Shown here: positions 1 through 11,500 of the stretch, in pieces | Numbering within the stretch: the first letter of the stretch is position 1 | Layout of the letters: every line of letters begins with the position of its first letter | DNA from: Skeletonema tropicum | Taxonomy: Eukaryota; Bacillariophyta; Thalassiosirophyceae; Thalassiosirales; Thalassiosiraceae | Direction: 5' to 3' | Assembly: GCA_037178625.1 (NCBI GenBank) | Contig: CM074135.1 | Span: 124,001-188,000, forward strand | DNA: 64,000 nt | The notes under the pieces: model-generated | What the model was told of the DNA's origin: nothing | The model's input: only the letters and a program-made list of their open reading frames with translations | Databases searched by the model: none | Program-made: the position numbers and the translations under genes

Positions 1-299
1 ACAACACCATATATAGAGTGCGAATTCTTTGGGAACATACTTCCAACATAAAAGCACCTATCATGTGCGCTTGTCTGTGTTGTTCATGTGGATATAAGGC
101 GGTAGTTTCAGATAAGTAGATTAGGATATGATTGCATAGTAGTACATAGCTATACCGCAATGTCCAGATGTCAGGGACTAGTATTAATCTAATAATGTCT
201 CAGTGTTTACCATAGGTCACAACGTATATGAGTTTGATAATCTCAGACTTGCATGTGCTCTAAAACCCGACACTCTGCTGAGAAAGTACTTTACCTACC

Positions 300-905
300 C
301 CAACACCTGTTACACCTTTTAGGAACTTGATTTGGAGACAAATCACAACATATTCGATGAGGAGGAGTGTCAGCGCCGACGACTTGTCTGTAATTCCACT
401 TCTTCTTACGCGACTTCCCGTCGAGGTCACGGTTGAGCAGAACTGTAATTGCTGGAGATTTCTTCTCGTTGACGTAACATTCGAAGATGATATCCTTGAG
501 ACCGAGCTTTTCAAGGATTCTAATTCTATTCTATGAAATGCCTCTCCCTCTGTCGACGATTTCCACTCCGAGAAACTTGTCTTTATTTCCTTCATCTATC
601 AAGATGAATTCTTCCGATCCTCCTTGCAAAGATTTGACAAATTCGTCGATCTCTTTTATTGAGTTTCCAACAATGATGCAGTCATCCACATAGGTCAAAA
701 CAATCATACCCTAGCTACGCAAGACCCAATTGCATCCAATCTTACACTGACTCTTACAGTATCAGTGACACTATCTATTCCATCCATCAACACACCAACT
801 TTGTGGAGACCAAGTTCGATCAACCTCTGCAGCATCGCAAAATCTGAAATTCAGTGGACGTGCGTTGACCTTGCAATAGTTTGTGTATGCATTTCTGTAG
901 TAGGC
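300..905 (-). pseudogene. Copia reverse transcriptase fragment
   Basis: Read on the minus strand, about 710 down to 537 encodes a typical Copia RT palm: the metal-binding motif TYVDDCII, then a KSL..FIL.DEG..DKFLGVEI stretch. After a frame change, about 520-325 reads LGLKDI..., the linker K..WNYRQVVGA and following residues, which match the RT thumb/connection of Copia pol. At least one frameshift and a stop lie between the two parts, and the 710-905 stretch is only weakly RT-like. It is a decayed fragment with no LTR visible nearby. It resembles the RT of the Copia copies at 32094 and 51680 in motif order but is clearly diverged from them, so it is another family member or an older copy. Confidence 0.75.
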
Positions 906-917
906 TGAGAAAAATGC

Positions 918-1347
918 TTAGATTTGCACGAGCTCGTTTGCTTGGTTTCTGAAGATGTATTGTGTAATCATTGTGGTCAAGTCTTCTCTGCGATAGACGA
1001 TGGATTCATGGAGCTTTTTAACTTCATCGTAATCACCCGCAACACCGTCTTTGTAAAGTATCTCGTTCGACCTGTTCAAAGCTTTCATTTGTTTCCTACC
1101 ACGAGTAGTTCTCCTGCACCTACTTCCTTCATCGAAGGCGGCCTCCATCAACAAACACTATTAGGCCTTTATCCAGTACAGATTGAATCTTTGCCATTGC
1201 CTTGTCAACAGCATCGTACAGAGAGACCTTGGGCTCCATATCAAATGGTGCGGCACCCTTCACTTTCACTGGGGTCGCGGATTTGCACATGGTACCAGAT
1301 ACATCAAGGCCAACATACCCTTGCTTATCCGTCAATATACCAGCCAA
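918..1347 (-). pseudogene. unidentified coding remnant
   Basis: Two overlapping minus-strand reading frames (1347-1129 and 1154-918) join into one plausible protein-like stretch. It contains GLDVSGTMCKSATPVK and, after a frame change near 1140, a charged segment with KALNRSNEILYKDGVAGDYD. Composition is protein-like (charged, low serine/leucine bias), unlike the shadow frames around it. I do not recognise the family. It may be part of the same decayed retroelement as the Copia fragment to its left, or an unrelated relic. Confidence 0.3.
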
Positions 1348-2393
1348 ACTGTGTTGACGTTCGTTGCTGCGCTTCTCGTTATCACTTTGGTATCACAATG
1401 TCCATGTTGCTCTTTTTGTCGGCAGAGAAGTCAAAATGGTGTAAATTCGCGTATGTCGTGGTAATGCGTAAATTCCGTAGTAGGCGTTGCCGCTATGAAC
1501 TGGGTGATGGCAGAATAAGAATCTACGTAAAATTTTGATCTGGGGAGTGTATTAAGGTATGAATTGATGTATTATTGGTGTTGATGTATTGGTGAGAAGT
1601 CTGGACCATTGATGCCGTCGGCTCCGGAGTTGTGTTGAAAAATCTGCTTTTTTGCGCCGAGGCAGATTTTCGCGATTTTAGAGGGGCTTGCTATCTCTAG
1701 AGTCGGCGCGCAATATTGCGCGCCGATCTCTATTACTGTGGAGGAGTCCTCAATTACATGATCTCTCGACGATAAGTTACGATTGAAAGCGCATCCTTGA
1801 AAAATGCATCAAGAACGCATTCAACATACTCTCGAGAGCACTTTGTTGAGTCTGTGCAGTCGCTATTGGTACATTTCTGCGTGTCTTCGGACAAGAGAGA
1901 ACGATGTCATACAAGAAGGGGGAAAGATGAAAGGCTGCGTTTCAAGTATATGACAAAATAATTGTGTTATGATTGGAAGTTGGCAGCAGAATTCCATTGT
2001 GCAGTCTCTCCAACAAGGTATTCTTGTCGTGCTTCGGCTAAATAATGCATTCGCTCTATCAATACGCTACCATTTGCATTCGATGAAATATAACTGTTGT
2101 CTTCCTTTGGCCAGCTTGGCTCGTGAATTAGCTCGAATTCAGGGAAATGAACACACGGAATCGACTAGAAACGAATGGACATGATGTAAATTTTCAATAA
2201 CGAGTAAACATTATCGCTAATTGATGGCAATACTACTATTTCTTCCCCCGAAAGGAAGAGTCGTTGCTACAGCTCTTTGTGGATGGAGGGCGGAGATTTA
2301 AAAATTCACACTTCAGGCCTCGTCTTGCCTCATCGTCACAACGCCCTGGTCTTGGCCGCGCGTGGGAAACCGTGCAATGTGACGCATGCGTCC
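1348..2393. other. non-coding stretch with one perfect palindrome
   Basis: No convincing coding sequence. The only structure is a perfect 24 bp GC-rich palindrome at 1703-1726 (arms TCGGCGCGCAAT), just downstream of another GC-rich patch. Confidence 0.5.
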
Positions 2394-2571
2394 CCGATTC
2401 GTTTCTCACTCTACGTCAATGATTACGTAATATATATATAGACTAATCAGTACTACTGCGATAACATCAACTAATAATATAATTACATGGTAAGGATACA
2501 TAACAAGGATAAAGATGGTGAGAAGTGAGTGATCGTCTAAGGGAATGAGACGTTCCGTGCTACACGAAACG
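2394..2571. repeat. LTR-like direct repeat, left copy
   Basis: About 178 bp nearly identical to 34640-34824, same orientation. Both contain GATTACGTAATATATA and a shared ...GAGACGTTCCGTGCTACACG end. The left copy has a slightly longer TA run and lacks a short TGAGTGATCGC duplication found in the right copy. Read on the minus strand, the sequence just upstream (about 2580-2572) is purine rich (GGGGAGCG), as expected of a polypurine tract before a 3' LTR. This suggests a minus-strand LTR element spanning to 34824. Neither end shows canonical TG..CA, so LTR identity is inference. Confidence 0.5.
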
Positions 2572-5500
2572 CTCCCCGTGAATTGTAAGCTTACGCTTGC
2601 GATTCATAAAGCTAAGTCTCATTGGAAATCTTCTCATCCATTATCGTGCACTGATTTGGGTAATATATGAAGTCGTTGAAGAAAGTTGAATCCTCTTGTA
2701 TGAAGGTAGTTTCTTCTTGAGTGTGTCCGAGTAGTTGACTCGTTGACTCCGTCCAGGAGGTATTATCGACATTGTAAAGTTCTTGTTGCGGTATACTCCC
2801 CCTTGATGATAAGGTGTCTGACTGGGTTTTGTAGCGGATGTTGGAGTATTCGTAACCTTCACCATACTGTCGTTGTCACAAAAGAAATCGGGTGCTCAGT
2901 AAATTGGTACCGCGAACATGCTCTGTCAATTGGTACAGCGAACATCTTTAGTTTGATCTTCAGTGCAACTGTCAAACCTCTCGCGAAGCGCATCGCTACC
3001 ATCTCGGTGTCGGCTCCAAGATTTGTAGATTCAATCGTACTCTGCTTCTTGTGTATTGAATGATAAGATTCTGATCCTCGCCTTCTCTCCCAACGGAACA
3101 GGTATTTCCGCTGGGTCTTCCTCAATCGTCTCCCGTAAAAATCCTTCCAATCTGTGCTATGCTTTGGGGCTTCTTCGACATGCATTGTAGACGTAGCAAG
3201 TCTCCTATCTGGATACCTATCCAGGTAACGTATAATTCCGTAAACAGCTTCTTCTCCCCGTTGGCCGCTGGGTGCATTCAGCCCAATATGATGACCGGTA
3301 TTAATGTATGCTTGGATTCCCTCGGCACCAAATCTGGCAACATGTTTTGATCATGCTTGCGGTCAAAATGATCCCTATATACCGGCTGGATCAATCTTCA
3401 CCAGCCTCTACGGTCTCCCCGTAAACGTAAATACCTTTCAATGTACGTCCTTTCAATGTAACTCCTCAGATTCATCGCGGTCCTGTATGCCCGAGTGTCA
3501 CGAGATGCTTTGATCAAAATTGATCGTCGTACAGAAATGAGTTGCTGGTATCTTTACCTCTTTCACCGCTTTAGTCCGGTGTCTAGTTCTAGCGTTCTGG
3601 ATACTTAATTGATTGAGTTCTCTCTCCTCCTTCTCATTCATCGTGTTGTCTCAGAGGCTCTTGCCATGTCCTTCTTCCTGCCCGAGGTCGTTTATTATTC
3701 TCTCAGAGCTTAATCATCACCTCGTTCGGGTTCTTGGTTCTTGGTAGGATGTCGTTTACGTCGACCGATATTATCTCATAATGGATGATGGATTGTGTCC
3801 CTAATCGCGTGTCTTGAGAGTGACTCTTCATCCTGTATACACCTTTGGCAAGCATAGTTCTGTACGTTGTAAATCATGTTGCGCATAGTGGCAAATCTTC
3901 CTTCATTCCCTTTATCTTCACTATCTCAAGTGATTCTAGCTTCGAGCCACGTTCTCACTTAAATTCAAGCGTGCGTTGTCCTTACAAAAAATCGTGGCCG
4001 GTACGTCGAACGGCAGTTTTGTACATGAGGTAAGCATTGTCCCGTGGGTGGCAGATCTGGATCTGTATCTGTGCTGTTTTATGAGCCCAAACTTTGATGC
4101 GTTTGGCTGTTCAAGGAGTCGTTTCCTCGCAACCTCTTCTATGTTCCGATATGTGTCGCCTGTACTGCTTGTGTAACATGTGGGATGTCGTGCTTCCATA
4201 GTCAGCATGTGACTTCCTTGGTATGTTGGTGTTGGCTCTCCTGCTATTGCCACCTCTCGCATATCTCTACATCTTTAAGTCGGCCTCTTGTTGTCGTGGT
4301 TATATCGCCTCGTTTAAGTCGGTCTCTTGTTTTCGTGGTTATATCGCCTCGTTCCAGTCGTTTACATTTGTGCATCAAATTGTCCAGTGCGTCTCTAGTT
4401 CAACTCGCATTAGCCTGGCCTATATCTCGTGTTTCAGCATCACGAGCGAGGTATATCACTCATATTCTCCCCGTATGCCGAGTCTTTTGTTGGTCGAGTT
4501 GGTGATTGGTCGAATCAGTCTCTTGAAGTCTGTGGTGGCTTTACTCCATCTACCACAATTGACATCTAACCGTCCGAGATAACCTATCGATGGCACCCCG
4601 TACTCTGTCAGACCTTCTCCCTTCTCTTGCCGTTTGAGATTGGTCTCACCTGATATATTCAAAATCATTTGCAGCTCCAGTATCGTTTGATAATATGAAT
4701 TTGTGATCCCTAGTCTGAGTGTCCTACTACAAGTAGGTCGATGCAAAGCCTAGTTGTTGTTGTCGTCTCATCCTAAGAAGGCTTGTTGTCGATGGTATGA
4801 AGGCTTGTTGTCGATGCATCTAGAATCGTCTCCAAATGTATTAGGGCGCTCCCGCAGTGCTTGTCATGCAATTGCTCTCAAGTATTGTCAGCAGTCACCT
4901 CAACTGCGGGTCCTACGCGTGGTCTTAACGTCCTAGTTTCATTGAACTCACTGACAATAACCACTAAGCTATCGAGTCGGCTTGTCGGAAATGTTTTGCT
5001 CTGCTCTGCTAACGCAATTATGCCCATGTAAGGTACCACGGTGTTCACACCATAGTTATCATGATACAAGTTCAACTTGATGCTATATAGCCGCTCTGTG
5101 GGTCATCCAATCTTTCTCATGTTGCTTCCATTCGACCCGACCAAGGCCCAAGGCGTTCTTCAATATCATTTCTTCATTTGCGCTCTTCCGCCGATATCTT
5201 GGTCTGTACTGCCTCGTTGATTTCCTCTGCCATTATGTCGGGTGATAAGACGTGCATCACGTTCTTCCTAGCTTCACATCTGGCGTTTAATCCACATTCA
5301 TCAATCTGCCTCGTCTATGCCATCTCTTTTATCTGCCTCTTCTTCTCTGTCTCTTTTATCTGCCTCTTCTTCTCTGTCTCGTTTATCTGCCTCTTCTGTG
5401 CCATCTTGGGAATGTCAAGTATCAATATTCTCCCCTGCTTGACATTCAATTATTGGTCTACACGAGGTATTGCTGCCCCTTCTTGATCATATCGAGTGTC

Positions 5501-6283
5501 TCCCGGTCTTGGATGTCGACCCGTCTCCAGTTCAGTGCGCATTGTTTTCACCATGTTGTTCAATCGTCCTTCACTCTGGACTCCTCATTGGTAAGATGCT
5601 ATGGAGTATTTCGTTATGCCTTGGTAGTCACGGCTCGTACATTTGTTCGTCCCTTATTCTCGTACATTTGTTTGTCCCTTGTCCGCAGGGCGTTTCTCCA
5701 CCAATCTATTCTCTTCAGCTTTGTTTCTCCTTTGCCGCAGGGCGTTTCTCCATCAATTCGGATTAGATTATCATCCGCTCATCATGATGGATAGTAACGT
5801 CCTTGTCTGCGGTCCGTTCTTCAAACTACCTCCTCGGCTCATCATGATGGATAATAACGTCCGCGGTCGTGTTGTTCTGGCTATATCCAATTTCTTGTCT
5901 CTTACACCTTGTCCTAGACTACAGCTTGTATTCGCGCCCGCTGTTATCAAAGCGATACAGCTCGTACTATATATTGGCTACGCTTATACTGAGGGATCTT
6001 TTGACAAGATGAGGTCTTCCTATTTCTTGACATCTCAACCACATCAAGCCTGCGATTCAAAATAAGAATGTTTGTCGATTGTTGATATTTGTGTTCGCTT
6101 CCGATTCACTTTGAATGCCCGTGCACCATTACACGCATCTAATATTTGCTCCGTCATAGAGTTCCAGAGTAACCAACTCTGTTGCTACGATCTTCTGTAC
6201 GCCGATCCCAAGGTATATTGTATGTACAACATCATGGAATTCGTCTTTGTCCCTGTCTCATCACATGGCATGAAGCTACTCCC
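2572..6283. other. decayed repeat sequence without an intact gene
   Basis: A 3.7 kb pyrimidine-rich stretch (purine rich on the minus strand) with many short frames and no recognisable domain. Local tandem repeats are present: a 27 bp unit (CTCTTTTATCTGCC...) about three times at 5322-5400, GCAGGGCGTTTCTCCA twice near 5686-5750, and CTCATCATGATGGAT.. twice at 5778 and 5838. On the minus strand the 27 bp unit would encode repeated EEADKRDR, like an acidic/basic coiled-coil segment. I read this as the interior of the old element bounded by the repeats at 2394 and 34640, interrupted at 6284 by element A. Confidence 0.4.
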
Positions 6284-6366
6284 TATAAACAGGGGCGCGC
6301 AGAATGGTGCGATAGTAGTGGCGTGCAGCGGTGTATGTGGCGGGTTCAGCGCGGGCCCTCGGGGCC
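6284..6366 (+). repeat. left terminus of element A with internal inverted repeat
   Basis: A G-rich 83 bp end shared with the ends at 51336 and 62972 (inverted) and, diverged, at 56024. It closes with GGCCCTCGGGGCC, which can form a 5 bp GGCCC/GGGCC hairpin with loop TCG and matches the right terminus in inverted orientation. Confidence 0.8.
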
Positions 6367-6445
6367 TGTAAAGTATTGTGTCGTCATCTTGCTCTGTTGG
6401 CCATTTGCCGTGTGGCTTGTCAGTAGTCTTTATACAACGGAATTC

Positions 6446-6566
6446 GGCTATAAAGTTGCTCTGCAATGACGTTGGCCTTAATTGGTATAATTGTGCTGTG
6501 CACAATTTTACCAATTAGTCTCTTTACAATAGAATACGGCTATAAAGTTGCTCTGCAATGACGTTG
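6446..6566 (+). repeat. duplicated subterminal motif (iteron-like)
   Basis: TATAAAGTTGCTCTGCAATG occurs twice (starting about 6449 and 6541), each preceded by CGGC and followed by ACGTTG. The same duplicated motif is present in E2 at 56124 and 56229, and the TGCTCTGCA core recurs near the right end (about 18407). Conservation between diverged elements suggests a binding site, perhaps for Rep. Confidence 0.55.
6480..6516. repeat. palindrome of the element-A family, copy 1
   Basis: Two 17 nt arms (AATTGGTATAATTGTGC and its near-complement) with a 3 nt centre and one mismatch. It lies between the two subterminal motifs and downstream of the minus-strand gene ending at 6818. Confidence 0.8.
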
Positions 6567-6663
6567 TCTTTAATTGTGTTAGAATTGTGAAAATCATCTA
6601 TCTGTCCATCGGCACTAGTATTTGTGTAGGGATTTGAGAGAAGATTGCAGTGCGCCTGATCAA

Positions 6664-6700
6664 ATTATATATAATTGTGCTGTGCACACTTATACCAATT
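6664..6700. repeat. palindrome of the element-A family, copy 2
   Basis: A degenerate copy (centre GTGCTGTGCAC) located 118 bp past the stop of the minus-strand gene 6818-7219, that is, in its presumed 3' untranslated region. Confidence 0.65.
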
Positions 6701-6817
6701 AGTACATTGTCCGGCAGTCATTCGTCGTCTCAACTGTTTGTTTTCGGATCAGCTGTTTAGTTGCGCTTAGTGTTCACTGTTGTGCATCTCTTTCACTTTC
6801 AACTCATCCACTCGATT

Positions 6818-7219
6818 CTATCGTTTCAGTGCGAGTTTTTTATTCCCTCTTTTCCATGTTGGTGCCGGCATGTTATAGTTCACCTCTGTATATAGTATTG
6901 AGCCTGGTACCATAGTGTTCGTCCTGTCTGTCTCAGTTTGTCCCATCATTGCAGCATAATTGGTTCTATGTCTCCCCATATCTTTTATGTAGTCTGTTAT
7001 GATGGATTCAATTGTGTCCTTCTCTTGTTCTGTTTGTGCACCTCCCAAGATTCTATCTACTGCTAGTTTCGCTCTCTCTATGCTTCCCTCGCTCAGTTGC
7101 AGCAGTCTTGTTGCTATTCCAATTCCTCTGTCATTGTTTTGCAGCTTTAGTTGTTGCCGTAAACTTTCGACATCGTTTTTAAACGCGCTGTTTGATAGCT
7201 TAGTTGATCGTTCCATCAT
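6818..7219 (-). CDS. small element-A protein of unknown function (133 aa)
   Basis: I do not recognise the family. The protein starts MMERSTKLSNSAF, is largely helical and charged, and has leucine-rich stretches (SLRQQLKLQ, LLQLSEG..) that could form a coiled coil. It ends with a basic tail. A diverged homologue, also minus strand and in the same place beside its partner gene, lies at 56618-56962 in E2. The best shared segment is TMVPGSILYTE here versus NIPGTIMYIV there, preceded by a His/Tyr-containing stretch. It is transcribed divergently from the gene at 7464, with about 245 bp between the start codons as a shared promoter region. Conservation of the pair across diverged elements argues that it is a real gene rather than a chance frame. 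Confidence 0.6.
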   Translation of the reverse strand: MMERSTKLSNSAFKNDVESLRQQLKLQNNDRGIGIATRLLQLSEGSIERAKLAVDRILGGAQTEQEKDTIESIITDYIKDMGRHRTNYAAMMGQTETDRTNTMVPGSILYTEVNYNMPAPTWKRGNKKLALKR

Positions 7220-7463
7220 ATTCAGTGAGAGTATCGTAGTGAAATAACTTGCCCCAATTTGGTTCTCATCAGTGGTTTCTCAAGCGATTGTGTTTGTGGC
7301 TATTTTCTCGTAATTACATATTTCTTGTGTTCGTCGCCGAACTGATACACATGACCACAGATTCTTTTCTATTACACATAACTAAATACTCCATAACATA
7401 GACAGCTTTCAGCTGTCTCTCTCTAGACATCTCTCTTTGTTTTGTCGATGCTTCATCATTTCA

Positions 7464-8333
7464 ATGGTGTATATTAGATCGAGGGACGTTCGTTCATCTC
7501 GTATCGTTGTGAATCGCCCTATACCAAGGACTAAGGTCTTGTCCTTGTTTGACAATTACAGTGCATCATTTTGTGAGTTGCATGCTTGTAGTAGTAGCTC
7601 TTGCATATCGGTTGATGTGTTGGACGAAACCATCGTCTCACAGTTGTTTGGTTCCGATCAACGCTCTCTTGCATCGTTTCGGCTTGTAGGCGGCGTTTTG
7701 CTTCGATCGTCTTTGGCTGCTAAGCTGTTGAGCAAATGTGATGTTCTGTTCGACTTATCAATATGGTATTTTTGGGATTTGGTTGTGATGCAATCAGGGT
7801 GGTCGTTATTGGACGTCACAGAGCTCAACGCTTGTCTCGGCTGCGCCGATGTTCTTTATTTGGGGTTAGTTCGTTTTCTTCCATCCCAGCTGTGCAACCA
7901 ACGATGTGTTTCAAGCCATTCCCCATGCACATCTTCTTTGTGCACTATTCGCTGCGAGAGACTGTTCTCTGTCGATGTAGCTTATGGATTGTGCTCCGAC
8001 ATCAGCTTGTTGCTTTCACGGAAAGCTCTTGTCATGAAATCCGTCGCTGGGCCAGACAATTTCTCTATTAGAGAACTGGGTCAACTCCAGTACCAATTAG
8101 ATCTCCTGAATCGTATGATTGAATGCAGACGTCCCATTTCAGAGACTTTTATGTTTTGCATGGATATCAACGCCCTTTTGGTGTCCAAGCGTGGTTTGTT
8201 GGACCGCGATTTTGACGTGTTCAATTTGTCTCATATGTCAGAGCTTCTTGCTGACGAAGTCTTCAACAGCGTTCTTCTCAAGGTTTATTGTTTGAATTTC
8301 GAGCAGTTATCCGCTGATATTGTCGTGGACTAG
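7464..8333 (+). CDS. element-A protein of unknown function (289 aa)
   Basis: Start chosen at the first ATG (MVYIRSRDV). There is no recognised domain. The closest relative in the window is the 306-codon gene at 57206-58126 of E2, alignable along the whole length. Shared landmarks are VNRPI.R near residue 20, a D.RSL..F...GG.L.R block, W.FW..V.MQSGW..L.V in the middle, LVR.LPS, and a C-terminal leucine-rich helix region (L.LL.R.I...P...). Tryptophan and hydrophobic residues are the conserved positions, as in a folded domain. It is divergently arranged with the gene at 6818. A family palindrome lies 19 bp after the stop. Function cannot be assigned; a role in transposition or in regulating it is only a guess. 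Confidence 0.65.
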   Translation: MVYIRSRDVRSSRIVVNRPIPRTKVLSLFDNYSASFCELHACSSSSCISVDVLDETIVSQLFGSDQRSLASFRLVGGVLLRSSLAAKLLSKCDVLFDLSIWYFWDLVVMQSGWSLLDVTELNACLGCADVLYLGLVRFLPSQLCNQRCVSSHSPCTSSLCTIRCERLFSVDVAYGLCSDISLLLSRKALVMKSVAGPDNFSIRELGQLQYQLDLLNRMIECRRPISETFMFCMDINALLVSKRGLLDRDFDVFNLSHMSELLADEVFNSVLLKVYCLNFEQLSADIVVD

Positions 8334-8351
8334 TCTGATGTATCGTGTATC

Positions 8352-8388
8352 AATTTCTATAATTGTGCATTGCACAGTTTTACTAATT
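8352..8388. repeat. palindrome of the element-A family, copy 3
   Basis: Arms end ATAATTGTGC / GCACAGTTTTAC and lie immediately downstream of the 7464-8333 stop codon. The site sits between the two convergent genes ending at 8333 (plus) and 8550 (minus), so it could serve both 3' ends. Confidence 0.75.
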
Positions 8389-8549
8389 GGGCGAAGTTCT
8401 TATGTTATGGTTCTTAGTTTTGTTACTTTTTATGGTTGACCAATTGTCTCGTGTTTCATCAACCCTTTCCGTCGTTATAGCCTGTTGTTGGTCGTCGGTC
8501 AAGCTTTCGTTGTCTCTCCTTGTTATGCTCCCCATTCCCCTGTTGTTAG

Positions 8550-11500
8550 CTATTCTTCTGTCTCATTTGGTACCATCCACCTGTAATTTGCGTTGTTTGT
8601 TGTTCTCTTAGCGCCGTCGACTGATGGTTCTCCGTAGATGTAAATTGTGTTGTAAGGATCGACGACAGTGTCACCTTTCTTGCCGCTCACGTTGAACACT
8701 CTCTTATATTCCTCTCCGTTTTTTCTGTGCAAAAAGACGATTGACTTGTTCATTTCCTTCACGATCTGCGTAATAGCTGTCTTCAAAGGTAAGCCAAACA
8801 AGTTCTTTGCCCACTTCTCAGCCATCTGTTGCTCCTTCGTAGTCAACCCAATACGTTTGTTCGTTTTGTGCTTTTTCTTCCTTCCTCTCCATTTCATGTT
8901 ACTCCACGCGAGGTTGATGACGTCAAAGAATCCAGTTTGGTCGTACTGTTTTCCTACCTCATATCCTTCTACTGCTTCGAATGTTGTTTCGGTTCTTGCC
9001 ACGACATCGTCACTTTCAATCATCTCATCTATATCAGCTTCTGCTTCTGGAAGTGTAGGGAACAATTCATCAATGATTGCTTTTGCAATGTTTGTCATTA
9101 ATCCTTCTCCCAAGATATCTTTACCAACTTTATTCTGTGCTGCTTTCACGGCTCTAGCTCTCAATTCATCCTTGCTCTCTCGTCCGTGGAGTTCGTGCTG
9201 CGTCGTATTGCCTGACTGTTGCGACACGATCGTTTTACTGGCACAATCATTGGTGCGTTGCTTTTTCGAATTTGTCTCCTCTGTATCAGTTGTTGATCCA
9301 TTTTTGTCTTTACTTTGATGCTTCTCCGACTTCCTCTTCTTACTCTCCTTTCTTTTGCTTGGCTTTCCCTCCTTGGTAGCAGCAGGTTTCGTTGGAAGTG
9401 TGTACGTACGGATGAGCTTGCCCTTAAGTTGCGCAGTCCCTCTGATCAAGTCGCCCAGCTGCGTTAGCGATAACAACGATCCTGTCATTTGAAAGTCACT
9501 CGGTGATTCGATTCTAGATGTGACCGTTTCATTCCCAATCTTTAGAACCTTCATCAACTGACTTGATGTTTTCACTGAGTCGCTTGTCGTTTTGAATCGC
9601 TTGTCTTTTCCGAAGAAGAGGTCTTGGAGCTTTCTCGGATTGCCTCTCTCTTTCTCTGCGGATCGAACCACATTCCAACAAAAGATGTGGCAAATGAGCT
9701 CTACTAGTGTCATATCACCAGGAGCTGTTACGATGGTCATCACATCTCTACCCTTAGTCGGTATCTTGCTTTGTCTTTTGGTTGAACTTGCACCTGTCTC
9801 ATTCGTCACTCTGACCGCCTCAATGACGTTACTTGCCAATTGCTCTTTATCGAGACGTGAAGTCTTGTCCTTGTCTTTCTTTCTTACCAAGAATTCTCTG
9901 ATAGCTTCACCGACCAAATCCTGGTTGTCTTCTCTCAATAGGTCTTCACTAACTTGGATGTCTTCAGGGGTAGAAGCAATGAGTTGCATGTACTCGTGTA
10001 ATAGATTCATTGTCACCATGAAGTTTAGTGCCGCGATATTCACATCTCTCTCTGTGCCTTCATCTTCCTTCAGCGTCTTCAGGACAACTGCGATCTCTTT
10101 TGCTGCCATACTAATCAATCCGAAACTTTTCGCTTGATTTCAATGAATAGATACTTGTTAGTCAAGGTACAACGAGCACAAGTTTACGAATGAAATGATA
10201 CCAAGCTTGTTCTTACCAATACTCAATCTCAAATCATTCGCCATATCTTTGGTTTGCGACATGATGCTGAAGGCATTTAAAGTTTGATCAAGCAAGGCAT
10301 CTGCGTTGAACAGTTTGGCAGACTCGACTGTGTAGACCAACGCTGCAGTACTTGTCGCCATGATCCCTTCAACTGACCTGTCCCATAGTTTAGGCGTGTC
10401 ATTGTATTTTCCATCAGTATCATCCTTGGGTATCACAATCGTGTTCACTCCTGATCTTGGCATAATAATTCCGCCTGCCAACATTGCGCTTATCTGCTTT
10501 GAGGTAAATAGCTGCATTCCATCAGTTTCAAGCAATGACTGTACCGCTACCGCGAGTGGGAAAAATCTGGCCATGCTGTGCTCAACAGTCATCGGGTAGT
10601 TCCCTGTAGAACCGAAGTTGTCCATATTACACTTGACAGGCAATTTGAGTACATCATTTGGTCCTCCACCATCAACTCTGAGCTGCACTTCGTTTTGGCA
10701 CGTCTCGTATTCACGCATTGGATTCTCGTAGTATTGAGTGAGCGGCTCTTCGGTGAAACTTGGGTCATCTTCAAACTCTTCAAGTGTCCTTGCCGTTCGC
10801 GCTCTCAGCCCCTTTATGGTCAAAACTTTACCTTTGCTGACTATCTTACCGTTAGTACCAACTTCCTTCTCAGTCCAATCCTCATGGTCTCTTCTCACAG
10901 AATTATGCTTAGTTAAGCCTCTGTATATATTTAGTACTGTTGATCCAAGCTTCCTTTTGCTCACGTTCTTGCTTTTCTCGGCTAGAAGAGTTTCCGCGAG
11001 GTGAGGCGCGGGGAAAGATTCGGTAGCAGTCCTTGATGCTACTGTAATGTGAGCGTCGAAGGGGTGGCTCAATATTGCATCACTGTCCGATTTTTTCAAT
11101 TTCTCAAGAGCATTCTCCATGGCGTCATGTTCGTTATCTTCAATTCCTACGAATGAATTGGTCAAGAACGTCGGATCTCCGGGATTGCTTGGCTTGAAGA
11201 AGTAGCCTGACTCTCTCTTCACTTTGCATCGCAGCAGAGCTGCCAATAATGCTATCAAGCGGTGGTTGCCTTCAACAGCTGTGACATAGAATTTCAATGA
11301 AGCAGTGAAGGAAGTGTAGAAATGACCAAATCCCTCGATACCATCTTGGACTGCCACATTGACTTCATTTTGACTTTCATCTAGCCAATGGTGCTTTCTT
11401 GCAGTGCTCAAAAGCTTTCGTTGACCTTCGACTGTTGTCACATTAGCAGTTAATGCCTCTGATATTTCTCTTTTCGTTTCATCTGTGCCACTACCATCAT

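Noticed and set aside
924..1538. 204-codon plus-strand frame
   Set aside because: It lies opposite a minus-strand stretch with better protein-like composition and has no domain.
8668..10137. Plus-strand frames of 216 and 181 codons
   Set aside because: They are antisense shadows of the 8550-10132 exon, with Ser/Leu/Phe-rich composition.
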